Assembly (NCBI GenBank): GCA_035772405.1
Contig: JAYKKM010000120.1
Span: forward strand, 635,001 to 699,000
Source: Chrysogorgia sp. JL179-B06
Taxonomy: Eukaryota > Cnidaria > Anthozoa > Scleralcyonacea > Chrysogorgiidae
Direction: 5' to 3'
Length of the DNA stretch: 64,000 nt
Positions 40,568 through 53,390 of this stretch are shown here, piece after piece. The first letter of the stretch is position 1; the number at the start of each line of letters is the position of its first letter. The position numbers and the translations under genes were made by a program. Below the pieces are notes generated by a model. It had not been told where the DNA came from. It ran no database searches and saw nothing but the letters and a program-made list of their open reading frames with translations.

Positions 40568-41364
40568 TAGGAAATAAAAGTTTTCCAAGGAGAATTAAAT
40601 TTGTGTTCATTCAAATATATAAATGTTTGAAAGGCTGGACATTTCATCTACTTCTCAAAAAAACACAAGAAAACAAATAACCTCGACCGAAATTCAGGCG
40701 TATAGCATTGAGAATCTAACGTCACAAACAATATTACCTTTTGAAATTGTGGGCTCACTTGGAACACGTTTTTAGTAATGGTGGCCTAAATAATAGTGAT
40801 TTCAGAGCTCAAAATACTTACTTCAAAATACCATTTTTTAGTTTTTTTTTACATCGATGAACACTTTCGACCCTGAAATACTATTCTATGCTAAAGAAAA
40901 TCTAAAAGACGGTGGTGAATTTTCATCGTAGTGGCACTTTAACACGTTTCCATAATACCGCTTCAGTTTGTTTACATTTATAAATAATATCTAGTAATCT
41001 ATTTCATACGAAGCTTAATAAATGATAATTTCATATATATATATTTTTATCTTTTATACATGTTTAGAGACCATTAGACCAAGTTGGATTAATCATTTCA
41101 TTTATATAGCCTTGTATACGAAAATATCCGGTATCCTGACGGATTTTTTTCAACTATCCGGAAAATCCGGTATTCGGATAGTAAAAAGCACTATCCACTA
41201 ATTAATTCCATCGCAATCGATTTTACATGTTGAAAAAGACGCAAAGTTGTTAGTAGAAATGAAGTTCCCCATCATATCCTGAAGATTCTAGATGGCACAA
41301 GTCATGCACGTGGTATTTTTTCTCCAACTACCATTTATACTACTTCCAAACAATACATTTTTAC

Positions 41365-41506
41365 CTTTAATACATCCATAAAACTCGACCCTCATTGCAA
41401 TATATCCAGACCAAGTCAGAGGATGAATACTGATGTAGCGAGCAACAATAACAGGTGATACAGATTGTTGGACAATGGAGTTTTCGTCTTTATTTCCGCT
41501 GAATTC
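41365..41506 (-). CDS. Host gene exon: F5/8C (discoidin) domain, second half
   Basis: A 142-nt exon (phase 0 to phase 1), acceptor TTCAAG and donor GTAAAA. It encodes the end of an F5/8 type C domain: GNKDENSIV, VARYISIHPLTWSGYIAMRVEFYGC, in which the ARYI.I.P..W...I.MR.E.YGC signature is complete. Its start phase matches the exon ending at 45115 and its end phase matches the EGF exon. The domain binds lipids or glycans in adhesive extracellular proteins. Confidence 0.88.
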
Positions 41507-41581
41507 CTTGAATTTATTAAAAAATAAGAATTTGTTAGCAATAAAAAGGTAATTCATAATAATGTAAATTAATGAAATGCA

Positions 41582-43549
41582 ACCTACACGCGTAAAAATC
41601 TAACAAGTTGTTACAGCATTGTTGCCTGAACAATACTATAACAACTTCTTCACATACTGTACGTGAACAACATTGTTGAATGAACAACATTGTTCATCAT
41701 TGTTTCAACATGTTGTTACAGCTTGTTGAAACAACAATGGTTGTTCACGCATGCTGGAACAAGCGAGAAACGTATTGTTACAATCATGTTCTCCATTGTT
41801 GCAACAATGTTTTTCATTGTTGTTGTTTCATCATGCTGTACCAACATGTTGCAACATGCATGAACAACGTTGTCGAATCAACAAGTTGTTTTTCATTGTT
41901 CCAACAGGCGTGAACAAGTTGTTCGTTCAACAACTTGTTACAGCGTTGTCACTGTTCGTGAACAACACGCGAGGACACTATGGCCAAGGTCACGTGAAGT
42001 TTATGTGTACGGTCACGTGTACGGTCAGTCGGTCACGTGTACGGTCAGTCGGTCACGTGTAAGGTCAGTCGGTCACGTATACGGTCAGTCGGTCACGCGT
42101 TTCTCACGTGAGCATACTTCATTTGGAAGTCGGAACAACAGTTGGCATCATTGAAACTATGGCTTAGTCCCACCACAGAATAAAGATTTAACTTTAAGTT
42201 AATCTTGATTCTGTGGCCCCACAGGTTTTTCCCTCGGTTGATTTTCCCTTTGCTAACGAGTCTTCTGTATGAACAAAATCAAAGAGGTAAGAATAATAAA
42301 TTATTAAATAACTTAATGCTTCTTCAATGTTTATATATCGGTCCATCGGCTCTTTGGCATTGCCATACGCTATCATTAATACATGTCCCTCCTCTCTCAT
42401 TTTGTTCCCAGCTTAAAACCCACGAAAAAGAAAAAACTTTAGGTAAGTTTATTTGTTCACACTCGGTCCAATACTGTCAGTTGAAACAGTCAATTTTTAG
42501 ACGATAATATAACTTAAGTTACAACTGCAAATGAAAACCAAAAAAAAGCTTTGACTTTGGAATAATCATGAGATGTTCTTCTTGCAAATATAGTTTATCA
42601 TTCTTTGTTTTTTTTGAGAAAGTACATGTGAACTGGAGTATCAGCTTTCATATTTATTTACAAAAAAGGTAAGACATGTTAAAAAGCCTTGAAAAATGTT
42701 CACTAAAGAGATTCGGTATCGATTTTATTGTTATATTTAAGTTATTTAACTTGCAGGTAGACCGTTGGTGTTAAGTGTTTCAAACACTTTAATATAACAT
42801 TTTGTTTTTTTTCATCGAAATTAGTCGGAATGCTGATCTCTTTGCTTTTTAGGCAAAAGTGAGAGAATTTTTGTTTACAGGAGAGTTGGACTACTATCAC
42901 AAAAAGAAAAGCAGAAAGTTATTAACCTAAATCTTTGTTTTCTTCTTAAATTATTTTTGTATAGACTGTAGTTGTGAGACTTCAATGATATCAATGAAAA
43001 TAGAGAATAAAGCGCCTCTAAAGAACCGGCGTATTAAACTGGCTGTGTACGTGGCAGTGTAAAGAAGGATACGCGAGACTTTGTATTCAAATTGTCACTT
43101 CAATAAACGTTTTTAAAAATTCATGGATGCGTTTGCGTGATATCTTCGTCTTCAATAATAGTGATATCAGTATTCAGTAATATTTTAATATTTTGTGTGA
43201 TTTTATAACAAAATTAATAAGCGAGAAAACCGGGGGGTGCACAAAAAAACGAGAATTTATCCGATAGATATCATCTTGCATGTAACATGTTGTTTTAACA
43301 ACTTGTTCACAAATGTTCATTTATCATGCTGGAATAATGCTGTTATATCATGCATGTCACATTGTGTTGGAACAACTTGTTCACGTCTGTTGGTTCATCA
43401 TGCGTGAACATGCGTGTTGGAACATATGTGAACAAGTTGTTGACAGCTTGTTCACAAGGTGCACCACAACATTGTTCACGTCTGTCGAGAACAACTTGTT
43501 CGCGTCTGTTAACAACTTGCAACAAGTTGTGCGTTTTTACGCGTGTAGG
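41582..43549. mobile_element. 2-kb DNA element with AACAACTTGTT-rich ends
   Basis: Ends with CTACACGCGTAAAAA on the left and TTTTTACGCGTGTAG on the right. The subterminal 300-400 bp on each side are crowded with dozens of self-complementary AACAA/TTGTT words (AACATTGTT, AACAAGTTGTT and others). The centre has no transposase. It lies in the first intron of the F5/8C-EGF gene. Likely a non-autonomous DNA transposon whose subterminal words may be transposase-binding sites; target duplication not identified. Confidence 0.6.
42011..42099. repeat. 20-bp tandem repeat with CACGTG core
   Basis: Four and a half copies of GGTCACGTGTACGGTCAGTC, with one or two changes per copy. The first three copies carry the palindrome CACGTG (E box). 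Confidence 0.85.
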
Positions 43550-43674
43550 CCAGTCAATCGTAGCCCTACGAAGCGGCGGCCGAAGGCCTGAAGGCGAGGG
43601 TGCTAATATCGACCGGCGTTTAGTCCCTTATCACGCGGATGCTAGCGGTGCCTGATCTCGGATCGAGTTTATTT

Positions 43675-44082
<408 letters not shown>

Positions 44083-44197
44083 GCGGTCCGCGCGACATCG
44101 GAAAATTTGGTCCTGGTAACTAGATACTCAGATTTGAATTAATATTTAAATTGAACCGTCACATGATTCAAAGGGTTTTTTCCTAAAGAGACATAGT

Positions 44198-44850
44198 CCA
44201 TATGTATTTTGACTCGCTAATTCCAAATCTGTTTTCAGAATTGAAAACGGTTATATATTGATCGAGATATTCAAAATAATATACGACGAAGTGACCGGCT
44301 TATCATAGCCGACTAATTTCTAAGTACATAAACCATTTTTACGAAGGGTATTCACGTTCTTGTAATATAGTAGACACATATATTATGTATTTTGACTCGC
44401 TAATACCAAATCTGTTTTCAGAATTGAAAACGGTTATATATTGATCGAGATATTCAAGATAATATACGACGAAGTGACCGGCTTATCATAGCCGACTAAT
44501 TTCTAAGTACATAAACCATTTTTACGAAGGGTATTCACGTTCTTGTAATATAGTAGACACATATGTTATGTATTTTGACTCGCTAATTCCAAATCTGTTT
44601 TCAGAATTGAAAACGGTTAAATATTGATCGAGATAACGTTTAAAATAATATACGACGAAGTGACCAGCTTATAGTCGACTAATTTCTAAGTACATAAACC
44701 GTTTTTACGAAGGGTACTCACGTTCTCGTAATTTAGTAAACGCGTATGTTATGTATGTTGACTCGCTAATTCCAAATCTGTTTTCAGAGTTTAAATCGGT
44801 TAAATATTGGCCGAGATAACGTTCAAACATTTCTTCGACGAAACGGGCTT
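44198..44850. repeat. Tandem repeat, unit about 184 bp
   Basis: About three and a half copies of a 184-bp unit containing TTTTGACTCGCTAAT, GTTTTCAGAATTGAAAACGG and TACGACGAAGTGACC, diverging towards the right. GTTTTCAGAATTGAAAAC is an inverted repeat in each copy. No coding signal. Confidence 0.85.
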
Positions 44851-45114
44851 TTGGAAATTGTGAATTTTTGCAAAACAGAAATACATGGCCACGGCGTGCG
44901 AGGTCTGGGCACCATGGATGGGAAAATTCCCGTAGGGGGGGGGGGGGGTAGAAAAGGCGGGCGATATAAGTTAATGTATAAGTTAAGTTTTAAATGTGAT
45001 ATAAGTTAATGATATTCTTTTGTTTAAATTCCACCAAGGGCTGCCGTGACGTAACGTGCAAGTCGTCAATACTGTACTCTATTTTATGGACATGCAATTC
45101 ATACCATTTCCTAC

Positions 45115-45428
45115 CTTCCTTTGTCCATTCTCTTTGTAAACGATAAAGGTACTTCCATCATTACTATACGATACTGTATAGCTTGTCACCCAATCATAAT
45201 CAGGTGGGTAACCTTGTGTGCCAATGGCAGTTACTGTTGCTTCTTGTCCAAAGTCAACTTGAAGCCATTGATGTATATTACTTTTCCCTGGAGACCAAAC
45301 TCCTCCAATGAAGTTTAATCTACCGTTTCTTGCAGCATATCCAGAGTGGAACTCAGATGAAGCTGTTATCATGGAGTCATTAATTTTTTCGTTTTCCATT
45401 CCAAGGGCCGTTGGTTTTCCACACTGAA
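45115..45428 (-). CDS. Host gene exon: F5/8C (discoidin) domain, first half
   Basis: A 314-nt exon (phase 1 to phase 0) with acceptor TTCTAG and donor GTAGGA. It encodes the start of an F5/8C domain: CGKPTALGMENEKINDSMIT, ITASSEFHSGYAA, WSPG, QWLQVDFGQEATVTAIGTQG and SYTVSYSNDGS. It joins the exon at 41506 in frame. Upstream exons are not found to the right; the 1.36-kb palindrome starts 30 bp away in the adjoining intron. Confidence 0.88.
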
Positions 45429-45457
45429 CTAGAATTATAAAATTTGTGGTTCCAAAC

Positions 45458-46814
45458 TACATATAGGCTGTGGATGACTATTAAAAATAACTAATCCTAT
45501 AAGCCAGTTCGTAATGTCGACTGCGCATCAAAATGACGCGTTCTGTGTTGGGATAAAACTTACTTCAATTTATAACATCGGGCTGGGGAATTCAGTATAA
45601 CGAATTTGCAAGTGCAAATAGAAATGCAGATGTCTGTTGTGGTTTTAGCCTGATGTTATGAATTTAAATAAGTTTTATCCCGATGCAGAACACGTCATTT
45701 CGATGCGCAATTGACATTACGAACTATGGGACACACGAGGCGACAAATCGCGGGGGCGTGTCGCGGGGACATTTCCCTTGCTGAGGACACACGAAGCGAC
45801 AAATCGCAGGGGCATGTCGCGGGGACATGTCAGGACATGTCCCGGGGACTAGTTGCACGAGCTATTCACACTATGGGACAAGTTACGGGGACATACTTTT
45901 GTCACCGCGACATGTCGCACGAATTCAAATCATTTTGAATATATGCAACCTGTTTCGGGGACAACATTTTGTCCCAGCGACAAAGTTTTGCCTAGTACAC
46001 ACGACGGGATTTGTCCCTGCTAGGTGGATATAGTCATATAGATATATGAAGCGAACATAATATGTCTACCTGCAACTGTGAATTACATCAGGAATAAACG
46101 ATGCGCGATACCACGAAGTTTATGCGGTCTAAATGGACTCGCACCGGTAATGTTCAACGACTTCAAATTATTACATTCCCAAGGAACACGCGCGCGAAAA
46201 GGTTAGGACACACGAGGCGACAAATCCCAGGGACATGTCGCGGGGACATGTTGCAGGGCAAATCCCGTCGTGTGTACTAGGCAAAACTTTGTCGCGGGGA
46301 CAAAATGTTGTCCCCGAAACAGGTTGCATGTATTCAAAATGATTTGAATTCGTGCGACATGTCGCGGTGACAAAAGTATGTCCCCGTGACTTGTCCCATC
46401 GTGTGAATAGCTCGTGCAACTAGTCCCCGGGACATGTCCTGACATGTCTCCGCGACATGCCCCTGCGATTTGTCGCTTCGTGTGTCCTCAACAAGGGAAA
46501 TGTCCCCGCGACACGCCCCCGCGATTTGTCGCCTCGTGTGTCCCATAGTTCGTAATTTCAATTGCGCATCGAAATGACGTGTTCTGCGTCGGGATAAAAC
46601 TTATTTAAATTCATAACATCAGGCTAAAACCACAACAGACATCTGCATTTCTATTTGCACTTGCAAATTCGTTATACTGAATTCCCCAGCCCGATGTTAT
46701 AAATTGAAGTAAGTTTTATCCCAACACAGAACGCGTCATTTTGATGCGCAGTCGACATTACGAACTGGCTTATAGGATTAGTTATTTTTAATAGTCATCC
46801 ACAGCCTATATGTA
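45458..46814. mobile_element. 1.36-kb foldback element (near-perfect palindrome)
   Basis: Two 563-bp arms (45458-46020 and 46253-46814) are close reverse complements around a 232-bp spacer. TA borders both ends (ends then read CATATAGGCTGTGG). Arms contain many copies of GGGACA, GTCGCGGGGACA and CGACAAATCGC. The matching open frames on either strand are one sequence read twice. It is probably a long-TIR DNA transposon without transposase. Confidence 0.75.
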
Positions 46815-47040
46815 TTAAGTTAGAATCTGTTTAGAAAACCGATTGTTTGTCGATTTACGATATTGCCGTAGAATCGCGCTTGCTATGCATACATTTGAAG
46901 TTGTATAGTTATTAAAAGGTTTGGTTAATATTAAATTCAATGATGAGATGAACTAAAACATATGGTTTGTCATTGTTTATTATCTTAATTTTTCTGTTAA
47001 AACGTCCTTGAAAATGCAGGAAATATAGCCGTTTCGGAGG

Positions 47041-47100
47041 CTTAGAATTCAATGCGTCCCCTGTACCACTGAGCTATTGAGACACTGTCAGGGACAGTCA
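47041..47100 (-). repeat. Partial tRNA-like sequence
   Basis: On the minus strand an A box TAGCTCAGTGGTA occurs near 47072-47084 but no B box follows. A truncated SINE head or decayed tRNA pseudogene. 46815-47405 otherwise shows nothing. Confidence 0.35.
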
Positions 47101-47405
47101 GATAATTTTCAGACGCCTTTCTTTTCCCCAATCTCAACCGGAAGACATCACATCTTCACATACAGCTGAGCCTCTCACTTCGAACGACTTTACCTGTAGC
47201 GTCGACAGTCATATTATTTTGAAGTATATTAACTATTACATTATTATATTACAATTAACGTGACCCTAAACTCAATTATTGTCTTATTTGGAAGAACTTT
47301 TAAAATGATAAAGTAACTTCTTTTGAAGATTTTCGTTTCTTCGCTTTCTTTTTGACATAATCAGTTTGTTTGATATGCAAATGTACGAAATTTACGTCAC
47401 ACATA

Positions 47406-47940
47406 CAGTAAAAACCCGCGTATAAGAACCTAGATTTTTCCAAGTTAGCCTAAAAAGGTTCTTATATAAATGGTGTTTACTGCAAAAATTAGCTAGGTTA
47501 TTTAGGTTCTTAAACAGGTTCTTATTTTCTTAAGAAAAAAGCGACTTGGTTTTGGTATAAGTGTGGTCTATTATTTATATAAATTATGCATAGATTTTCT
47601 CCAAATGACTGCAATCTAAGCAAATACAAACCCTATATGCACTTTAAAGCTACACTGTATATGTAATTTACAACTTACTGTGTGTAAATTCAATGGAACA
47701 AAATAACGTATACAACTGTAGACATATATACACTATTTGTCTGGTTCTGGCTCATTTTCATTACTTTGTAGAGTTTATTTTCTTTGATTTATAAATTTTT
47801 AGTTTTGACTCTATTTGATAAAATAAGAACCTGCTTTTAAATTTTAGCCTAAAACAGGTTCTTATGTAAAGGGGTCTAATTGGAAAATCTTAGCCTAACA
47901 GGTTCATAAAATCTAGGTTGTTATACGCGGGTTTTTACTG
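47406..47940. mobile_element. 535-bp MITE with TA duplication
   Basis: Ends CAGTAAAAACCCGCGTATAA and the inverted copy, flanked by TA on both sides (47404-47405 and 47941-47942). The interior repeats TAGGTTCTTA and AGCCTAA words. A Tc1/mariner-type MITE by ends and duplication. Confidence 0.85.
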
Positions 47941-48039
47941 TATCTTTCTTTGTGCCTCCCGACCTAGCTAAACATCTATTAACATTATTCTGCAAAATGG
48001 CTAGCTGATATTTTTAACCTTCTGGTTATTTCGGGTTGC

Positions 48040-48130
48040 TAGCCTGCGAAGCAGGCGTTTAGGGGTGTTGGGGGAGGGGGAAAGCGGAAAGGCCCTCGCC
48101 CCCCTCCCCCTAACGCCGCCACGCAGGCTA
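48040..48130. mobile_element. 91-bp hAT-type MITE with 8-bp duplication
   Basis: Ends TAGCCTGCG and CGCAGGCTA, flanked by an exact 8-bp duplication CGGGTTGC (48032-48039 and 48131-48138). The interior is GC-rich, with GGGGGAGGGGG and its complement. Confidence 0.85.
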
Positions 48131-48354
48131 CGGGTTGCTAGACCCGAAACATTTTTAAAAGTTAATGCAATTTATTTTTTGGTTTAGAATAAAAGCACTC
48201 CTAAAATTAGGAAGGATGTTCTTTTAAATTTTGGCGATAGCTGTTTTTGTTTTTAAGTTGTTCAAGTTTTTGTAATATGCGAATAAGGCATATGATGACG
48301 TAAGATCATCAAACTTTCTCTAAACTTTGCATGTATTTACAGATAAATAAACTA

Positions 48355-48630
48355 AAAAAGACAGTTCAAGTTATGTAGTCGTCATTGTAACCGATTACTT
48401 TCCAGACTTCTTAATTTAAAAAACAAAACTATTTGTTTTCTCTCAAGTGCGGATCATTTTGGAGCTGGTAATATTGAAGGAAGATGCTACAAACCTAACT
48501 AATCTTATACCAAAGTGTGAAGTTGTAGTAAACTCTACTATGGCAGAAAACAAAGATTTTCTGAGCCTGAATTTAGAGGTCTGGAAACAAATCGGTTACC
48601 ATGACGACTACATAACTTGAACTGTCTTTT
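48355..48630. mobile_element. 276-bp MITE, about 50-bp inverted ends
   Basis: AAAAGACAGTTCAAGTTATG at the left is matched by its inverted copy at the right, and the similarity continues through GTAGTCGTCAT and CCGATT. No coding capacity. Confidence 0.7.
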
Positions 48631-48784
48631 CTTCCCTAGAGTTAAACGGCTCAAAGGCGTACCCTAACGGCTAACACGCGGCACCGGTATAGCTTATAAT
48701 CTGCGCCGAATGCGAGGTTAGTTTACGTGTTTTTTTTCAAGTAACGACGAAAGTAATCGCTGTGCAACACGCAGAGGCGCGGGG

Positions 48785-49075
48785 GCATGCGGGAGCAGCC
48801 GTATGCCCTTTGGTACCATTACAATATCCTATACTTCGTTTTGAATTGATTTTATCACTCCAAGTTCAAATTAATACTGCCCAAATTCGGAAAGCAAAAA
48901 CATTTAAATTTTGCGAGCGAGATGCGTAATGAGGAAAATGAGGAGGAACGAGCCAGAATTAATCGTCACTGGTCGTCGTGGTCGACGATTTACAAAGTAT
49001 AGCTTGTGTAATTTGGTAACGCAGACGCATGAACGCAACTGACGCAAGCATTTTGTATTTGTTAAATATTAAAAT
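48785..49075. repeat. Dispersed repeat, inverted copy at 63.5 kb
   Basis: About 290 bp, including ACTGCCCAAATTCGGAAAGC, GAGATGCGTAATGAGGAAAA and CTGACGCAAGCATTTT, reappears inverted at 63485-63770 with modest divergence. Family unknown. No coding region is supported between 49,076 and 50,767. Confidence 0.65.
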
Positions 49076-50767
49076 AGCCGTTTTCTAACAAATTAATAAT
49101 AAAACAGCCGCCGTTGGCTGTAATTATCCAGTGAGAGAAGCCGAGACATCAAATTAGGTTCAAGATTTTATGCATTTAATGTTAACAAAGAAACTATATT
49201 GGCGACACTAAACCTATTTCGCGAGCGTCACAGTTTGATTTGCTTGCAAACTCGGAGCTTCTAATGATCTCTCGTCAATTTGCATTATGGAAATATGCAG
49301 GCTTCAAAATCAGCTCATTACATACAACAGAAAGCTCAATCCAGTCCTATTTTTGAGATCAGTGCCTAATACTTATTTCTAGCAAGTTGTTTATGGTATG
49401 AATTAAGCTATAATAAGGTGGCGTTACTCCGGGTTTGTTGCCAAGTACAATTGTGTAAAATTGAAGCTGATTTAGTGATTAAGGGTTTAAAAGGAAATCA
49501 GTTTCTTCTCTGTAAAACATCTATAATTTATTAGTTATTGCTTATCGTTAATTACTTTGGGTCAATTTTGTTCTGTTCTACACTTTCATTAGCATACCAT
49601 TTAGGTGCAGAGCTTGAGTGTCATATGTCCCACTGTGGTCCCACTTATATGTAAACTCTCTATAAAAAGTTTATTGTTATGAAATACATGTAGATGTTTA
49701 TTATTATGATTATTTTTTATTAAATTAAAAAAATTAACGTTCTTAATTATACAAAAACATTCTTTCCGAAATGTAAATTTGCTGAAACTTCCCTAAAACC
49801 AAAAAAAAAAAGTTGGGGTCGCCGACCTTGTTTCGAAGATATGGCATATCGCAGATCACCTCTTACTCCGTATGGTGACGTCATGGTGACCAATTTACGA
49901 GTTGAGTAAAAATCGCATTGCACAACTTTTTCTTGAACCTTTTGACAAAGATATTTTTTTATTTTTCGCAACTAGTAATTTTATACAAGAAAACATGGTA
50001 TTTTAGGGAAAAGAACAGCTAACAGGGTTTATTATGATAAAGAAAGGTCGTTTCCCATATCTTTAACATGTTATTTGAAGAAAAATTCATCAAAAATGTA
50101 AAATATTGTAAGTTGTAGAAATGATTTTTCTCTAAGTTTCTGTTATAACACGTAAAAGTGGTAGAAGAAAATAATTATTAAGGAAAAAATTATGGTCACC
50201 GACCTTCTTTAAGAACTATGGCCTTAAACCGGCATTATCAAGTAGTTTACAAACCGACTTGCACATGCAGGGAGCCCTAGCTAGACTTGTGTAACCGTTC
50301 TCGGACAAAAATTGATTTAGTCCCTTAATAACTCTTCCCTACCAGTACATAAGCGGCCATTGTTAGATTTGGCACTAAATTGTCCTAAAATGGTCGGAAT
50401 TTTTTGAAAGTGTTGCATAATGACCATAAAAGCACTGATTATTGGATGTGCGCAGTAAATGTGCGCAATACAAAACTGAGGAATCACCTTAAGTTATATA
50501 TGATGATTAAAAAAATACATCTATTTATAAATATCCTCTTAAAACGTTCTGTTCGGACTTAACGTAAAATAAATGGGAAACCACGCTATCTTAATATTCT
50601 AATTTATTTTTTAATTCCATGGCTATTCTTAGATATCACATTCCAAATTCGTCTATCCTGACACAACCATGTCAGTTATGGTAGTGGCCTGCTTTAAATA
50701 CCCAAATCTAAGGTATATTTGGAGTAGTGCACGCAGTATAGCCCGCACTGAAACCACTCAATAGCTC

Positions 50768-51230
50768 TAAGGCCGATTTCCCTGAGTCCTCGCACGAAGC
50801 AACTCGCAGCTCGCTGCAGGTACTCGCATGGTTTCCACTGTATTTCCACCACATGTATAGCTCGTTGCGATAACTCGCGGGGTTTCAAGACTGATGAAGC
50901 GATAGCCGAGTTTTTTTAGAAGCACTCTTCTGAGTGTTTCAGATATAGCACCTCAAACAAATCGGTATTTACGAGAAATCGAGGTGAAAGTTCGATTAAT
51001 TTATGTAATTTCTTCCTTCACTATCTATGCAAATTAACAATAGACACGGTAATGATTTCCTTTGTGCAGTTTTCCCCATGAATTACTAATGAATTGAATG
51101 ATTAGTACTTGCCTCTAGTAAAAAATAGTTCAAAATTTAGCCCACGAGGGCTAAAACACTCGCAACGAGCTTGCGAGTGCTCGCAGAGAGCTGCGAGTTG
51201 CTTCGTGCGAGGACTGGAAATCCGCCTTTA
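50768..51230. mobile_element. MITE with long inverted ends
   Basis: Left TAAGGCCGATTTCC and right TAAAGGCGGATTTCC (inverted), both followed inwards by CCTCGCACGAAGCAACTCGC. About 460 bp. CTCGCAACGAG-type words repeat near the ends. No transposase. Confidence 0.65.
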
Positions 51231-51477
51231 GATTGTCGTTGACTACTGGTATGATAAAGATCCTGCAAGTCTTCCACCCAATTGCAAGCGCATCTCGTAC
51301 AAATCACGTAGTGTAGTTTCCTGGAACTTGTCGTAAAAGCTTTTAGTACGTTTCTCATGTTACTGTTAATAAAACATTATTAAAGTAAGCGAAATGCCAA
51401 ATGTTTAGATCATCTTTATTAAATCTGTTGGGTTCTAATAACTTTGTTTCTGCAGAATGAACATTTTCCCGCAAAGG

Positions 51478-52838
51478 GACTAATCGTTATTTATGGTCGG
51501 GGTGGGGGGCAGAAATTTAACCGTCCCAACCTTTAATGGTTATTCTTTTGAATAATAATTCTCATTAATAATTCATAAACCAACTTTTCTCATTAATAAT
51601 TCATAAACCAACTATCCAATTGCTGCTACGAAATTAGTCACATGCATGCGTCTTTATAATAGCTAAAGCACACTTATTCATGTAGAAACACAATACTTCT
51701 CGTGAATAAAGATTTTCATATAAAGATTTTTTATATAAAGATTTTTATATAAAGATTTTTTGTATAAAGATCGTATTTGACATTAACATAATTATAGTTT
51801 CAACACATAATGATAATTCTCGCACAACAACATTCAAATTTAAGAACTACCACGATCTAGCTCTTTACAAGAATCACTTTTCAGCAAAATTGAAAGTACA
51901 ATTATTGAACACACAACTTGACATGTTCGTGTTAACATTTGATACCCTCTCACCTTCACTCGCACGCATCGGTAAATTACTCAACATTTCGTCAGGAACG
52001 TCAAATCTAAAATCAGCCAAACTGAAGTCTATTAAATCCTTACATTCTTCTTTCAAATCACTGTTCGCCCTCTCTGTTATATTCCTTGGAGGTCCTAAAA
52101 TAGTACTCACACGCTTTTCTTGCTCTTCGTTTTTTGGTTATCGAAATCTTCGCTTTGGAGGCATCAAAGACAAACGCTGCCGAGAATGTAGGCTTCGGCA
52201 TTACCACGCCTCGGCATTTAAAATTCATATTCAAATTTTTGGTAGAGGACAACCGAGTTGCTATTCCCTAGAGATTTTATTTCCTATTTAAAATCCATGT
52301 TTCTCATTCACAGTTTTTGAAGCCATTCAAAAAACTCGCATCACGTGTTTTATCAGATATAAAACACTCGGGCTACGCCCTCGTGTTTTATATCTGATAA
52401 AACACTGCTGCTCGTTTTTTAAATAGTACATGAAAATCTTTTACCCAACCTAAGAAGAAAAAAGTTAGATAAAACCCAATTCCTAGCATATCGTCGATAC
52501 AAGTTTTAATAACAAATCCAAATAGATATACAGTCAGATCCTAACTGTAACATTCAGATTATTATCTCCCTATACAGAGCAGGAATCCAAGGAAAACAAG
52601 GAGAGGAATACAATAACAAAAGCTAATGAGCAATGATGACTAAGGAGAACTGATGATGAGATTCCAATTTTAAATGACGAACTCTTAATTTCTTTATGTA
52701 AATAGTCATAAAAGTTTTGCTACCCAACCCTTTAGAGAAGTGATTTTTTTACCTAACCATTTAGGTCTTAGAATTTTCAGTTACGCAACAATTACTCTTC
52801 GGGCCCCACCCCAGCCATAAATAATGATCGGTCCTATA
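51478..52838. mobile_element. Non-autonomous element of the GGTTGGGTAA family
   Basis: It begins ATCGTTATTTATGGTCGGGG and ends with the inverted CCCCAGCCATAAATAATGAT. GTTGGGTA-type words repeat near the ends. The part 52500-52838 matches 56561-56850 inverted. It contains an unrecognised minus frame at 51874-52110 (78 codons, perhaps an old exon) and a palindrome at 52328-52420. End points are approximate. Confidence 0.55.
52328..52420. mobile_element. Short palindromic MITE
   Basis: GTGTTTTATCAGATATAAAA pairs with its inverted copy around a centre of CTCGGGCTACGCCCTCG. It forms one long hairpin; outer arms continue to the AAAAAACTCG/CGTTTTTT edges. Confidence 0.75.
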
Positions 52839-53390
52839 AAAGGATATCTTTAGAAAAAACGCAAATGTACTCGCTTATTAGCTACGTTGAAAAAATGTGC
52901 ATTTACGCGCGCGAAGCTGCCGTACAAACGCAAAACATTCGTAGGAAAGCGCAGCACTGCAGGAAAGCAACTTTGGAACGTTCTCTGGTCAACTTTGGCT
53001 GTTACGTGTTGAACCAGAAAAGAACATGGCCACATTATAAATGGAGGTACTCACCCCAATTGTTTCAGTATAAACATATTTTGTACGTGCAGTCGATTAA
53101 GCAAGTACGCGAGCAAGAAAGTGCCTCAAAGTGACCAAGAAAGTGCCTCACGTTCTGAGCGGAGACGAAAACAAGAGCAGCTTTTCTTTTTTCATTGCTT
53201 CTCATGCAAAATACTTGTGGAATTGCGAGACCTTTTTCAAACAAAAGCAAACTGCTTTGATGAGCAAATAAACAAGTTCACTGTACAGCTTTCGATTTTT
53301 AGCACATACTTCGGCATCGCGACCGAGTGCATTGCGCTTGGTCTTTGTCTTTTGCCACAAAATAATAATATAGGCTTCAAAAACCGAGAT

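Noticed and set aside
45711..46561. Near-identical proteins on opposite strands
   Set aside because: They are the two arms of the palindromic element read in mirror; GGGACA repeats, not codon selection, explain them.
51874..52110. 78-codon minus frame as a host gene
   Set aside because: No recognised domain, no clear splice sites, and it lies inside a non-autonomous repeat; left as unknown.
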